Positions 1-8,992 are shown, counted from the stretch's first letter. The stretch is DNA of 42,062 nucleotides from Candidatus Hodarchaeota archaeon (GCA_016840285.1 JAEOSR010000065.1:1-42062); one strand, 5' to 3'. Notes: generated by a model not told the origin, from the letters alone. Program-made: numbers and translations.

Positions 1-2360
1 GAATTGACAACCAATCCAGTTCTCGGATTTAACCAATTGAATACATTTTTTGTAAAGTTTTGACCATCATTTGTTGAGAGAAATGAAGAAGAAAACCATA
101 ACTCACTTCCCAAGATTAATACTTTACCCTTATTAACAGGTTCATATGCTGCTACAACTAGATAGGACTGATCATCGATCCATGCCTGATGTTTAAGAAT
201 AGAACCATCTTGATCAACTTTAAAGCCTGTCCCTAATTTAAAAGGCATTTGATCAACATCTTCAAAAAATGGATTCCCAGTCTCCCATGTTATCTCTTTC
301 TGAGGATCCCACGGAACTGGATCACGATTTCTACCATTATCTGTGTAATTAACAAGATCTAAACGTTCTGAAAAGTCCACGGGAACACCAAGTGTTTCTA
401 TTACTCGAAAATAAGGATCTGTATTAAAATATGGGAAAAAAGAGGTGAGAAGGAGAATGGATCCGTTTTGATTATGAAATTGGGAGATATAACTTAATTC
501 TTTTTCAGAAATGGGATATTCTAAATCAGTGAGAACTAAAATATTGTTTTGTGACAAATTTTGCCAAGTCAAAGCTGTTTTATATTCATTTATATCAAAT
601 TGATAATTTGAGTCAATGAATTCATCTAATGAACGATAGTTGTAAAATGCTGAATCATCTTTACCAGTATAATGGGTATCCCAATATATCTTTGATTTGG
701 GATTATTGATCGTAAAATTAAGAGGAATTGAGTAACCAGTGTCAAGAAAGGTATAACTAATACTTCCTTGATAAGTCCCTGGAGCAGTATCTAATGGGAC
801 AGTGATATTCAAAGATTTCTCAAAATATCCAGCGTTGGATTGTACATGAGTTGTACTGTTGAAAGTAATGAATTTCTCGATAGAGTCTGAAATATTCCAC
901 CTAATTGTCCCAGCCATCCCTGTGATAAATGACATTCCTATCTGAGTTTGGTCTCCTGGAAATGTAATCCGTTCAGAAAATTCAACAGGTTTATCATTCC
1001 TCGCTTTAGGAAGAGAGGAGATTAAGCCAAAACCTCCTTTCCGTTCTGATTGATTTAAAATAGTAGATGCTTTTCCAACATTGAGCAATCCACTCCCTTG
1101 AGTGTAAAGAGATTCCTGTAAATCAACAGCGGATTCTTGAAGAGCAGCACGAACTGCAGAAGGATTTATATTGGGAAATTGATGTTTCAATAGTGCAACG
1201 GCTCCACTAACGACTGGTGTTGCCATACTTGTTCCTGTAAGTGAGATATAATCTCCTAATTCAACACCTACAATTGATTCGTAAGCAAGTTCCAGAACAC
1301 CTTCTGGAGCTAAAGGAGCATAAATTTGTGTACCTGGAGCAACAACGTCGGGGTCAACCTTGAAATCAAATGATGGACCACGACTAGAATATGATGCCAC
1401 ATTAGAACTACCATTTGTAGCACCCACCGTAATAGCCTTTTTTGATGAGGCGGGGGAGCCAATGGAAGCAAAATCCTCAGAACCTTCATTACCAGCAGCA
1501 ACAACCACTACAATCCCAGCATCCACCGCGCTATCAACTGCTATGGTCAATTCGTCTCCAGATCCCCAAGGTGATGATCTCCCAAATCCAATAGAAATTG
1601 AAATAACATCGACTTCTTGATTGATAGCTTCATCAATTGCTTCAAGCATTATATCTTGAGTAGAATGTCCAGACAAATCTGCTGCTTTTAAATTAAGTAA
1701 ATCTGCATTATAAGCTATTCCTTTATACAATCCAGCTCCAGCAGCTATCCCAGCTACATGCGTACCATGTCCATGGTAATCTTGTGGATCTTCTTCCTCA
1801 ATAAATGATTCTTCATATATAATCCGACCCTCAAAATCCTTATTTGGAAGATTTGAACTAATACCAGAATCTATGATGGCAATTGTAACATTTGACCCAT
1901 CTATTCCGTTATCCCATAACTTGGTAGCATTGATAATCTCGGAGGGAGGAGTATAGCTAGATAGCTGGTTATTACCCTTGATTTGAGATTGAAATTGTTC
2001 TATAGAAGGAAGTACTTTGATTTCTTGAGAAAAATGTAAGCGAGAATAGATTTGGGGGTGAGTTTTTTTGATTTGAGCGAGGTTATACTTTGATAAAGTG
2101 ATTAGACCCACTGGAAAGTTACGATAAAAGTGCAGCTTGGATGGATTGAATTGATCCAAATCTTGGATAATCATTTTTCTCTCAGATGGATTATATGAAA
2201 ACAACAAGTTAATCTCTGAGGATCCTTGAACAATATTTTGGGAGGTTATTTGAAGATCTTCAATAGCTGCTGAACTAAAGGTTTTTTGAGGCATATTATT
2301 AAGAGGTAGAATTATCATAATACATAGTAGACTAATCAAAACGAATTGTAAGTTTCTCAT
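1..2360 (-). CDS. Secreted subtilisin-like serine protease (S8), C-terminus beyond window
   Basis: Read by translating the minus strand from an ATG at 2360; the frame stays open to base 1, so at least 786 residues are present and the end is missing. The first ~25 residues form a hydrophobic signal peptide or anchor. The S8 triad is complete: Asp164 in IAIIDSGI, His198 in HGTHVAG, Ser378 in GTSMATP, with the oxyanion Asn291 in AAGNEG. Residues ~30-150 look like a propeptide and ~420-786 like extra beta-rich or dinucleotide-like extracellular domains. The likely role is extracellular or surface proteolysis of peptides for scavenging or protein processing. It is the first gene transcribed leftward here and has its own TATA-like box. 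Family assignment is firm; substrate is unknown. Confidence 0.93.
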   Translation of the reverse strand, partial: MRNLQFVLISLLCIMIILPLNNMPQKTFSSAAIEDLQITSQNIVQGSSEINLLFSYNPSERKMIIQDLDQFNPSKLHFYRNFPVGLITLSKYNLAQIKKTHPQIYSRLHFSQEIKVLPSIEQFQSQIKGNNQLSSYTPPSEIINATKLWDNGIDGSNVTIAIIDSGISSNLPNKDFEGRIIYEESFIEEEDPQDYHGHGTHVAGIAAGAGLYKGIAYNADLLNLKAADLSGHSTQDIMLEAIDEAINQEVDVISISIGFGRSSPWGSGDELTIAVDSAVDAGIVVVVAAGNEGSEDFASIGSPASSKKAITVGATNGSSNVASYSSRGPSFDFKVDPDVVAPGTQIYAPLAPEGVLELAYESIVGVELGDYISLTGTSMATPVVSGAVALLKHQFPNINPSAVRAALQESAVDLQESLYTQGSGLLNVGKASTILNQSERKGGFGLISSLPKARNDKPVEFSERITFPGDQTQIGMSFITGMAGTIRWNISDSIEKFITFNSTTHVQSNAGYFEKSLNITVPLDTAPGTYQGSISYTFLDTGYSIPLNFTINNPKSKIYWDTHYTGKDDSAFYNYRSLDEFIDSNYQFDINEYKTALTWQNLSQNNILVLTDLEYPISEKELSYISQFHNQNGSILLLTSFFPYFNTDPYFRVIETLGVPVDFSERLDLVNYTDNGRNRDPVPWDPQKEITWETGNPFFEDVDQMPFKLGTGFKVDQDGSILKHQAWIDDQSYLVVAAYEPVNKGKVLILGSELWFSSSFLSTNDGQNFTKNVFNWLNPRTGLVVN

Positions 2361-2402
2361 GGAAATCATAACTATCAAGCCGTATGAAAATCAATCGTAA
2401 CA

Positions 2403-2414
2403 CAATATATAACC
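2403..2414 (-). promoter_or_regulatory. TATA-like promoter element for the subtilisin gene
   Basis: On the minus strand the bases read GGTTATATATTG, a good archaeal TATA box with a G-rich upstream edge. It lies about 45 bases before the ATG at 2360, which would place transcription start near 2380 with a short leader. This is pattern recognition only. Confidence 0.4.
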
Positions 2415-2568
2415 TTATTTTTACGGCAACAAGAAGATATAAGAAAGGGGTTAATTTGATAAATACTTAGGATTTAATCAGTATTAGTCAATATTCTTAG
2501 CTTCTCTACAAACTAATTACTCTGAAAAATGAAAATATAGGATAAAATGAATTCAGGAGAGTTCTATC

Positions 2569-3651
2569 TTGATTGATGAAAAAGACTTCTTAGATCTTTT
2601 CATACCAGGACCAGTTAATGTGTCAAAAGACTGCAGGGAAAAATTAGCTTTACCCATGATTGCTCATCGTAGTGAGACTATGGGAGACTTACACCAAGAT
2701 ATCGCTTCTTATCTGCAAAAAATGCTATTTACTAACAATCAGATTATCTTGTCAACATCTTCCTCTACAGGATTAATGGAAGCTGCAATTCGAAATTGCG
2801 TCCATAAAAAAGGTGTATTAAATGTCCTTAATGGAGCATTTGCAGAGCGTTGGCATGCGATAGCACAAATGAATGGAAAAGAAGCTGACACCTTAAATGT
2901 CGATTGGGGTAAAGCCGTATCAACACAAGAATTAAACGAAAAATTAGAAGAAAAGGAATATGATGCTGTTTGTATCACTCAAAACGAAACATCTACAGGA
3001 GTCACGACTCCTATTGAAGATTTGTTTAAAATTATTAAAGACCATGGTTGTTTATTACTAGTAGACGCTGTTTCATCTGCGGGAGGTGTAGAAACACGTG
3101 TTGATGATTGGGAAATTGATGTTTACCTTTTTGGGTTACAAAAATGCATGGCGCTTCCTCCTGGTTTGGCTGTTGCCTCGGTTTCAGATGAAACATTAAA
3201 GAGGGCTAAGTCTGTACCATATAGAGGATGGTATTTTGACTTTCTCTTCCTTAAAAAATACCACGATCGGAATGGAATGCAACCTGCTACACCTGTAACT
3301 CCTATATATTATGCGCTTCAACATCAGCTTCATAAGATAGTAGATAAAGAAGGAATTGAGAATCGATGGGCTAGACATACAGAAATGGGAAATTATACCC
3401 GTCAATGGGTAAAAAATAAAGAACTTACATTATTCGCTGAAGAAGCCGTTGCATCGAACACTGTGACATGTGTGAACAGCCTTGGTGTGAATGTAGCACA
3501 ACTGAAAGCTGATCTTATGAAAAGAGGATACTTGTTTGCCACAGGGTATGGTAAATTCAAGGAAAAGAATTTCAGAATAGCCCATATGGGAGACCGAAAC
3601 TTAAATGAATTAAAAACATATTTAGAGACAATAGATGAGTTGATTTTGTAG
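2569..3651 (+). CDS. Class V PLP-dependent aminotransferase (alanine/serine-glyoxylate type)
   Basis: A 360-residue fold-type I PLP enzyme of the alanine-glyoxylate / serine-pyruvate aminotransferase family. It opens with the typical phrase FIPGPVNVS and an IAHRSETMG segment. The PLP-contacting Asp is in LLVDAVSSAGG (about residue 167), and the Schiff-base Lys is Lys192 in FGLQKCMALPPG. Length is normal for the family. The start is a TTG preceded by GGAGA at 2556-2560, a good Shine-Dalgarno match at 8 bases. It probably transfers amino groups from alanine, serine or a related donor to glyoxylate or pyruvate; the exact substrate cannot be read. It stands alone, divergent from the subtilisin. 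Confidence 0.9.
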   Translation: MIDEKDFLDLFIPGPVNVSKDCREKLALPMIAHRSETMGDLHQDIASYLQKMLFTNNQIILSTSSSTGLMEAAIRNCVHKKGVLNVLNGAFAERWHAIAQMNGKEADTLNVDWGKAVSTQELNEKLEEKEYDAVCITQNETSTGVTTPIEDLFKIIKDHGCLLLVDAVSSAGGVETRVDDWEIDVYLFGLQKCMALPPGLAVASVSDETLKRAKSVPYRGWYFDFLFLKKYHDRNGMQPATPVTPIYYALQHQLHKIVDKEGIENRWARHTEMGNYTRQWVKNKELTLFAEEAVASNTVTCVNSLGVNVAQLKADLMKRGYLFATGYGKFKEKNFRIAHMGDRNLNELKTYLETIDELIL

Positions 3652-4239
3652 TTGTTTAAAAGAAAACTAAATTCATATTGTTTTAGGTTGGTGAAAACTT
3701 AAAATAGTGCACTAATTATAGTACGAACATGATATGTTAAATTTATAAAATTACTATTCAAATGAATACCTCAGACTAATTAAATCCTCTAAATGAAAAC
3801 ATTTTTAAGAGGAAATCGGGTAATAAATCGTTAGAATCTATGACTAAGACGGGTCTAGTGTCAACGGGTGCAAAACCTCGCCCTTCGCATTCGTCCCAAT
3901 AAGAATGGGAAATGGTCAGGCGGGCAGATAATATTGGCCTAGACATCCCCACCGAATCACAGGAAGTCAAGATTGCCAGTAGAGTCATAAACATGCACTC
4001 CTGAAAATTTGTCTGACAAATGGACAGGATAGAGGGCATAGGGTTATGCCCAATATGATGGAGGCTAGCATTGGTAACGAGCTAGTTGATGACCTCATGT
4101 AAATACAAATGACTAGCTTTGATAGGCTTTGTGATAACCTTGTTTAGATACTGTCATGTGTTTAAGAAGTTAAAACGCAAAATCACCCCATATAACATAA
4201 ATTAATTAAACAATATCTTCTAGTGGTAAAAAACAGTTA
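3652..4239. other. 588-base non-coding gap with a GC-rich island
   Basis: No convincing gene. The first 130 bases and the last 100 are AT-rich, as elsewhere, but 3851-4080 is about 48% G+C by hand count and rich in inverted repeats (see the separate RNA candidate). An open frame on the minus strand (3776-4039, 87 codons) is rich in Cys, Ser and His, has no recognisable domain or ribosome site, and is judged spurious. No tRNA, RNase P or SRP signature could be matched. Confidence 0.6.
3786..4090. ncRNA. Candidate structured RNA, strand unknown
   Basis: Several hairpins lie in an island richer in G+C than the flanking DNA. First: CCTCTAAATG at 3786-3795 pairs with CATTT (3800-3804) and AGAGG (3808-3812), with a 3-base bulge and AAAA loop. 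Second: 3851-3858 pairs with 3939-3948 and encloses GCCC/GGGC (3880-3883/3922-3925) and CATT..TCCCA/TGGGA.AATG (3888-3914). Third: a perfect 7-base-pair stem GGGCATA/TATGCCC at 4034-4051 with a GGGT loop. Fourth: CTAGC/GCTAG at 4065-4085. In AT-rich archaea, G+C islands without coding capacity often mark structural RNAs. I found no conserved RNase P or SRP core motifs. It may be an RNA gene, a long leader of the downstream ATPase gene, or remains of an element. Confidence 0.35.
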
Positions 4240-6579
4240 GTGAGGGCTATGGCCGAGATATATGACGCAATTATCTTGGGTAAAGTAAACCCGTTTCGAT
4301 CTACTTCAGTGGGTGATCCATGGCAGGCAGAAGTTATTGATGTCCCAGAGATAAATCGAAAAGCCAGTCGTGTTGTTCTTGAAACATTAGATGAAGTAAG
4401 ATCTACAGGGCGGTCAGGGATGTGTATGATCTTAGGGGATGCTGGAGTCGGTAAGACCCATATTTTAGCACGCTTAAGAAGAATTGCCAAAGAAAGTGAC
4501 TATCTATTCATCAGTATCCGCCCTTTAGGAGATTTACAAAGGATTTATGGTCATATTTTACAAGAAATCATGATAAGTCTACGTAAAAAGGGATCAGAAG
4601 AGGAATATAGCCCTCTTGAACGATTTATTGGTGATATAGTTTCACGAGCTTTAAGTGATGGGCTTCCTGATAATCCCGTGGCAAGTAGTCTAGCTGATTC
4701 TTTTAGCCAGGATCCAATGAAGATTTTTACATTTAAACCTGAGAAATTCTATTCTACTAATTTAAGAAAAATGGCTATTAATTATCTTGCTAGTATTCAC
4801 CCAGATGTAGATATTCAATTTCTTGAAGTACTTTTCCACACTCTGAATCCTGCTATAAGGCCCACCGCATTTAAGTGGCTTTCTGGTATCGAAATTTCAG
4901 AGGAGGATCTAAAACGTTTAGATGTTCCTCATTCCATTAATACCGAAAGCCGTGCTCTATCAATAATTCAAACTATTTCTGCACTTGCCAGAAAACCAAT
5001 TCTATTAAGTTTTGACCAATTGGAATCGATTTACATCCGTTTCAAAAGAGACAATGGCATTCAACTCTTATTTGATTCTTTAACCAACCTGTATAATCAA
5101 TGTCAACATCTTCTTGTCTTAGCAATGGTTCAATCAGTTGTTTGGAAAGAATCAATTCAGAATGACATCCCAGAATATTCACGACAACGAATTGATTATA
5201 TCACAACACTTGAACGCCTGGATTCTGAAACAGCAGGATTACTTACAATAGCCAGACTTGATACTCTTTTTCGTGACTCAGGAGTCTCCCTTCCATTTCC
5301 AACATATCCATTCTCTAAGGAATACATCGCAACTGCCAACAAAAATACTAATGGAAATCCACGTCTTTTTCTTCGTCATTTAAGAGACAGATTAAACGAA
5401 TTTAAAGATCGTGGACACATTCGAGAATTAACTATTTCCGATATAGATGCCGAAGCGAAAGAAAAAGTTGTTGCTGTGGCTGGAGTACCACCAATGACTC
5501 CTGATAAAATTGTTACTTCATCTGAGCTATCGGAAGTAGGTATTAAAGAAGAAAGTACTAAATCAATGATCGATCTAAAGCCTGAAGAACTTGACGCACT
5601 TTCAGAATTATTTTCAGATCTTGACAAATCAGTATCAAAACCAACACCTAGTGTGACAACAACATCCACACTTGTAGAATCCTTAGAATCTTTTTCTATC
5701 CCCCCTACAAAAGTTTCTACTTCTAGCGAGATTATTAGTTTTTTGGAGAAAAAATGGGCTCAATATGCAAGAGAGTTTGAACAGGAAATATTCGCTTTTC
5801 CTCATCCTGTACGACGTGATTTCTTAAAAGGAGTCTTATATGACATCCTGAACACTTCTATCGATCGTCGACAACCCGTGTATGGATTAACAATTCTCAA
5901 TGTAAGGGTTGATCGGCAACTCATTGAGAAAGATACAAAAGGTCTTGATCTTGTCTTTACTTATCAAACCCCTAGAGGCCCGACATCTGTAGGTATCGAG
6001 ATTAATAATTCGGAACATTCAGCTACTGTTTTTCAAAGTCTTCGCCGTTTAAAAAAACTAGTCAGGGGTAATATACGCTACGCTTTCATTCTTCGCGATG
6101 AAGAGTTATCCTTACAGCGAACAGCAACAAAAACTCTGGATCTTGCTGAATCTTTGACTGAACATGGAGGACTATATTACATCGACTTTATGTCAAACCA
6201 GGCGCTTTTAGCAACCAAAAAATTAATTGAAATGGCATCAGCAGGAGACCTGACTATTAGAACTCATACAGTCACCCGAAATGAGGTTCTAACGTTTGTT
6301 TTCGAAGAATGTCTTAATCGGATATTGATTTTTCAAACCATCTTTGGAAATCTTAGTACTAGTGAAAGTGGCCCTCGGGCAGCTGCTACAGAACGAGTTT
6401 CGGAATCATCGGAAGCTATTGAAGCTATTATATCGATTTTAAAATTTAATCCTGCTATGACAACTGATAGACTATGCTTATTACTGAATCGAAATGAAAG
6501 TGAAATTGTTCCTGTACTTAAAATGCTTGCGATTCGTGGAATGATCTCATTTGATGGGAAGAATATCCATCTACTCTAA
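4240..6579 (+). CDS. AAA+ ATPase fused to a nuclease-like domain and C-terminal winged helix
   Basis: A 779-residue protein from GTG at 4240 (an in-frame ATG at 4249 is the alternative). Residues ~15-390 form an Orc/Cdc6- or STAND-like P-loop ATPase: Walker A GDAGVGKT at 66-73, Walker B ILLSFDQ at 254-260, and a lid-like NGNPRLFLRHLRDRL at 371-385. Residues ~410-490 are a Ser/Thr-rich, low-complexity linker. Residues ~495-670 show an alpha/beta pattern like PD-(D/E)XK nucleases: Asp570 in LDLVF and Glu587 in GIEINN, but Asn589 stands where the catalytic Lys is expected. Residues ~725-779 are a winged helix. No named family was recognised. Plausible roles are a DNA-bound ATPase in replication control, mobile-element biology or defence. 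It converges on the 6615-7085 gene. Confidence 0.75.
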   Translation: MRAMAEIYDAIILGKVNPFRSTSVGDPWQAEVIDVPEINRKASRVVLETLDEVRSTGRSGMCMILGDAGVGKTHILARLRRIAKESDYLFISIRPLGDLQRIYGHILQEIMISLRKKGSEEEYSPLERFIGDIVSRALSDGLPDNPVASSLADSFSQDPMKIFTFKPEKFYSTNLRKMAINYLASIHPDVDIQFLEVLFHTLNPAIRPTAFKWLSGIEISEEDLKRLDVPHSINTESRALSIIQTISALARKPILLSFDQLESIYIRFKRDNGIQLLFDSLTNLYNQCQHLLVLAMVQSVVWKESIQNDIPEYSRQRIDYITTLERLDSETAGLLTIARLDTLFRDSGVSLPFPTYPFSKEYIATANKNTNGNPRLFLRHLRDRLNEFKDRGHIRELTISDIDAEAKEKVVAVAGVPPMTPDKIVTSSELSEVGIKEESTKSMIDLKPEELDALSELFSDLDKSVSKPTPSVTTTSTLVESLESFSIPPTKVSTSSEIISFLEKKWAQYAREFEQEIFAFPHPVRRDFLKGVLYDILNTSIDRRQPVYGLTILNVRVDRQLIEKDTKGLDLVFTYQTPRGPTSVGIEINNSEHSATVFQSLRRLKKLVRGNIRYAFILRDEELSLQRTATKTLDLAESLTEHGGLYYIDFMSNQALLATKKLIEMASAGDLTIRTHTVTRNEVLTFVFEECLNRILIFQTIFGNLSTSESGPRAAATERVSESSEAIEAIISILKFNPAMTTDRLCLLLNRNESEIVPVLKMLAIRGMISFDGKNIHLL

Positions 6580-6585
6580 TAGACT

Positions 6586-6602
6586 CTTTTTTGGATTTTC
6601 TC
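6586..6602 (+). terminator. T-rich terminator after the AAA+ fusion gene
   Basis: Just after the TAA at 6577-6579 the plus strand has a run of six T, then GGATTTTCTCTT. Oligo-T stretches are the usual archaeal termination signal, and the position between two convergent genes fits. Confidence 0.4.
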
Positions 6603-6614
6603 TTACAAGATAAC

Positions 6615-7085
6615 TCATGAAAAGATCGATGGCCAGGGTTTCAAGCTCCATTGTTGACGTGGACCACTTCCTTCTAAATGGACATATCCCTTTTCTGATA
6701 TTAATTTCAAGTCTGAAAGGACTTCTTTTATCTCATTCAATTCAATTGAAGCTTTATTTGCTAGCTCCTCAACATTCTGTGGTTCATCAGTGAGAACTTC
6801 AATAATCGTTATGTATTTTTGGATATATTTAACTCGAAAGTTTTTCGATGGAGGATCGGATTCTACTTTTTTCCTGATGATTCTCCAATTTTCTTTTTCT
6901 GGGTTTGATACAATTTTCCCATAATGAGTCAAATAATGTAGCATCCGAGTCACTTCAGAGGCATCTAAAATGCAGGAATCAATAGTTCTCGCAATTTGCC
7001 AAGATGCAAGAGCATTTTCTTCTGCTAAAGTTTCTATGATACTTAAAAAATATTTATATGGAAATTTAGGCCGTTCTTGAATCAC
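6615..7085 (-). CDS. Tandem winged-helix DNA-binding protein
   Basis: 156 residues from a GTG start six bases after the LarE-like stop, so it is the last gene of the 8992-6615 operon. Two similar helix-turn-helix units are visible: residues ~10-70 (FLSIIETLAEENALASWQIA onwards) and ~88-150 (ITIIEVLTDEPQNVEELANK onwards). Each has a helix-turn-helix followed by a beta wing; the second ends in a Trp/Pro-rich tail. There is no effector domain and no membrane segment. It probably acts as a small transcription factor, possibly regulating its own operon. The family could not be named; DNA binding is inferred from the fold pattern. Confidence 0.65.
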   Translation of the reverse strand: MIQERPKFPYKYFLSIIETLAEENALASWQIARTIDSCILDASEVTRMLHYLTHYGKIVSNPEKENWRIIRKKVESDPPSKNFRVKYIQKYITIIEVLTDEPQNVEELANKASIELNEIKEVLSDLKLISEKGYVHLEGSGPRQQWSLKPWPSIFS

Positions 7086-7091
7086 TTGGAA

Positions 7092-7925
7092 TCAAACCTC
7101 ACTCCCATTCTGGCCTTTTTCAGGAATTGAGGGTCGATAACCCTCTAAATCTAATGTAACAAAAGAATAACCTATAAGATGGAACTTCTCCACAATCTGA
7201 TTAACAATGTCAATCTTCAGAAGAGTTATAAAATCGTTCGGGTCAATTTCTAATCGCGCAAGAGTATTATGATCACGAACTCTTAGTTGACGAGAAACCC
7301 CTAGTTCACGTAAGAACTTTTCCCCTTCCTCCACTCGGGATAATTTTTCTTGAGTTATCTTCTCTCCATATGGAATACGAGAAGCAAGGCAGGCCATTGC
7401 TGGTTTATTAGCTATAGGTAGGTTATAAAACTTTGCAATTTGTCTAACCTCATCCTTAGTTATATTTCCTTGTAATAATGGGCTATATATGCTCAATTGT
7501 TTAAGAGCTTTCAAACCTGGTCTATGACCAATTGTATCCGACGCATTAGTACCATCAACAACGATATCATATCCATTTTGTTTGCAGTATTCCAATAAAC
7601 GAGAAAAAATAAATAATTTACAGTGAAAACACCGATCAGGAGGATTATCCCACAGGTGTTTCTCTATTTTGATTTTAAGAATATCATGAGGAATGTTCAA
7701 ATGGTGACTAATAGCTTGTGCTTCTTCAATTTCATAATCAGATATCCATTCAGAAATTACAGTAATTAATCTTACTTCCTTACACACTTTTTGGGCAAGA
7801 CTTGCTACAACAGTGCTATCAACACCACCAGAAAATGCTATTATCACTGATTTTTCCTTCAAAGAAGCCATACTACTATGAATTTTCCTTTTTAAATCTC
7901 TTTCCATGAATATTTCACTCTTCAC
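7092..7925 (-). CDS. larE: LarE-type ATP-dependent sacrificial sulfur transferase (PP-loop)
   Basis: 277 residues. The N-terminal PP-loop SGGVDS (32-37) adenylates the substrate, as in the NAD-synthase/ExsB superfamily. Family hallmarks follow in order: CFHC with Cys99 and Cys102, VDGTNASD, HRPG, SPL, the ACLASRIPYG block with Cys179 (corresponding to the sulfur-donating Cys region), and a C-terminal LDLEGYRP. In lactate racemase maturation LarE adds sulfur to the pyridinium dicarboxylate precursor of the nickel pincer cofactor. No LarB or LarC lies in this window, so the client may differ. Translation starts at GTG 7925, overlapping the kinase stop (GTGA); an ATG at 7907 is possible. The kinase gene precedes it and a winged-helix gene follows. 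Confidence 0.85.
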   Translation of the reverse strand: MKSEIFMERDLKRKIHSSMASLKEKSVIIAFSGGVDSTVVASLAQKVCKEVRLITVISEWISDYEIEEAQAISHHLNIPHDILKIKIEKHLWDNPPDRCFHCKLFIFSRLLEYCKQNGYDIVVDGTNASDTIGHRPGLKALKQLSIYSPLLQGNITKDEVRQIAKFYNLPIANKPAMACLASRIPYGEKITQEKLSRVEEGEKFLRELGVSRQLRVRDHNTLARLEIDPNDFITLLKIDIVNQIVEKFHLIGYSFVTLDLEGYRPSIPEKGQNGSEV

Positions 7926-8992
7926 TTAGTATTAATCTTTGAAACACCAGAAGCTACGTGTGCAACGTGCGTATGAGCACCGAGTTGTTGAAGAGCTCTA
8001 CTCACATCTTCTTCATGGCCAGGACAAAGAGCAATCATACACCCACCATTACCTGATCCTGTAATTTTGCAACCTAAGGCACCAGCTCCCAGAGCTGCTT
8101 CAATCATTCTTTCAATTTTTGGGGTACTGATTTTTATGTAATCACGAAGTGATTTATGGTGCTGCGTCATCAGAGCTCCAATATATTCGACATCCCTAAT
8201 GGTAGAAGGTTTTTTTAACTCTGAATGAGCTTTCTTTGTTATTTCAAAGTTCATAACGGCAGCTTTTAGTGCATTTAGAGAGAATTCATCCAATTGACCT
8301 TCATCTGGTTTCATTTCTTTTACGTCATCGATTGTTAAATCTCGTACCTTTGATGCTCTCATATATTTCAACCCCTTCTTCACCCCATTTTTAATGGTAG
8401 CTAAAGTCGTTAAAGTATCTTTTTTCTCTAAAGAATTCCCTATCACTATTCCAGGCATCTTAGATAGGAGAGGAGTACATTTAATTGGATCAAATTCCTC
8501 ATAATTCACATACCCATGAGAAATTACCATATGATCTTGCATCCCTCCTGGTTCATTAAATTCCAAAACTTCAGCTTGATGGGCAAACTTAGTGATTTCC
8601 ATTGGGGTTAATGGATGGTTAAAAAGCTCTGCAAGAAAGGAAATCCAGATCACACATAACGCACTAGAAGAGGATAATCCAGCCTGCATTGGGATATCGC
8701 TTGTAATCCTAGCCGAAACACCTTCATCATGAGGGATGATTTCATTTTCTTGTAGAACTTTCACTCCAGATCGCAAATAATCTCGAGGAGACTGATAGGT
8801 GATATTGATTGCAGAGAAAACTTGAAATTCTTCAATATCGGGCAAATCAAGGTTATAAGAACTTGAATGTGATTCTTTCCCGTTTATTTTCATATACAAA
8901 TCTACTGCAGCAGGAATTACAGGTAATCCAAGATAATCCTGGTGTTCTCCAAATAATACAATCCTTCCAGGAGCCTTCATGGTCAGACTCAT
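7922..8992 (-). CDS. GHMP-family sugar kinase (galactokinase/mevalonate-kinase-like)
   Basis: 356 residues with all three GHMP motifs. Motif 1, APGRIVLFGEHQDYLG (7-22), resembles the galactokinase signature. Motif 2 is the ATP-binding PMQAGLSSSSA (101-111). Motif 3, CKITGSGNGG, is near residue 310. Asp153 in GGMQDH fits the catalytic base. The enzyme phosphorylates a small hydroxylated metabolite, most likely a sugar at C1; galactose is not proven, and mevalonate-kinase-like or arabinokinase-like roles are possible. ATG start at 8992. It is first in an operon with the LarE-like protein, whose start codon overlaps this stop, so the two are translationally coupled. Confidence 0.85.
   Translation of the reverse strand: MSLTMKAPGRIVLFGEHQDYLGLPVIPAAVDLYMKINGKESHSSSYNLDLPDIEEFQVFSAINITYQSPRDYLRSGVKVLQENEIIPHDEGVSARITSDIPMQAGLSSSSALCVIWISFLAELFNHPLTPMEITKFAHQAEVLEFNEPGGMQDHMVISHGYVNYEEFDPIKCTPLLSKMPGIVIGNSLEKKDTLTTLATIKNGVKKGLKYMRASKVRDLTIDDVKEMKPDEGQLDEFSLNALKAAVMNFEITKKAHSELKKPSTIRDVEYIGALMTQHHKSLRDYIKISTPKIERMIEAALGAGALGCKITGSGNGGCMIALCPGHEEDVSRALQQLGAHTHVAHVASGVSKINTK

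Noticed and set aside
1360..1620. 86-codon plus-strand frame inside the subtilisin gene
   Set aside because: It is antisense to the conserved protease domain, which has all catalytic residues in the opposite frame.
3776..4039. 87-codon open frame on the minus strand in the long gap
   Set aside because: It has no ribosome site and no recognisable domain, an odd Cys/His/Ser-rich composition, and coincides with the inverted repeats of the GC-rich block.
3851..4140. RNase P RNA, SRP RNA or tRNA in the GC-rich block
   Set aside because: I looked on both strands for the RNase P conserved cores (GAGGAAAGUC and ACAGA..GGCUUA), the SRP helix-8 GGAAG/AGCAG region and a T-loop GGTTCRA; only partial resemblances were found.
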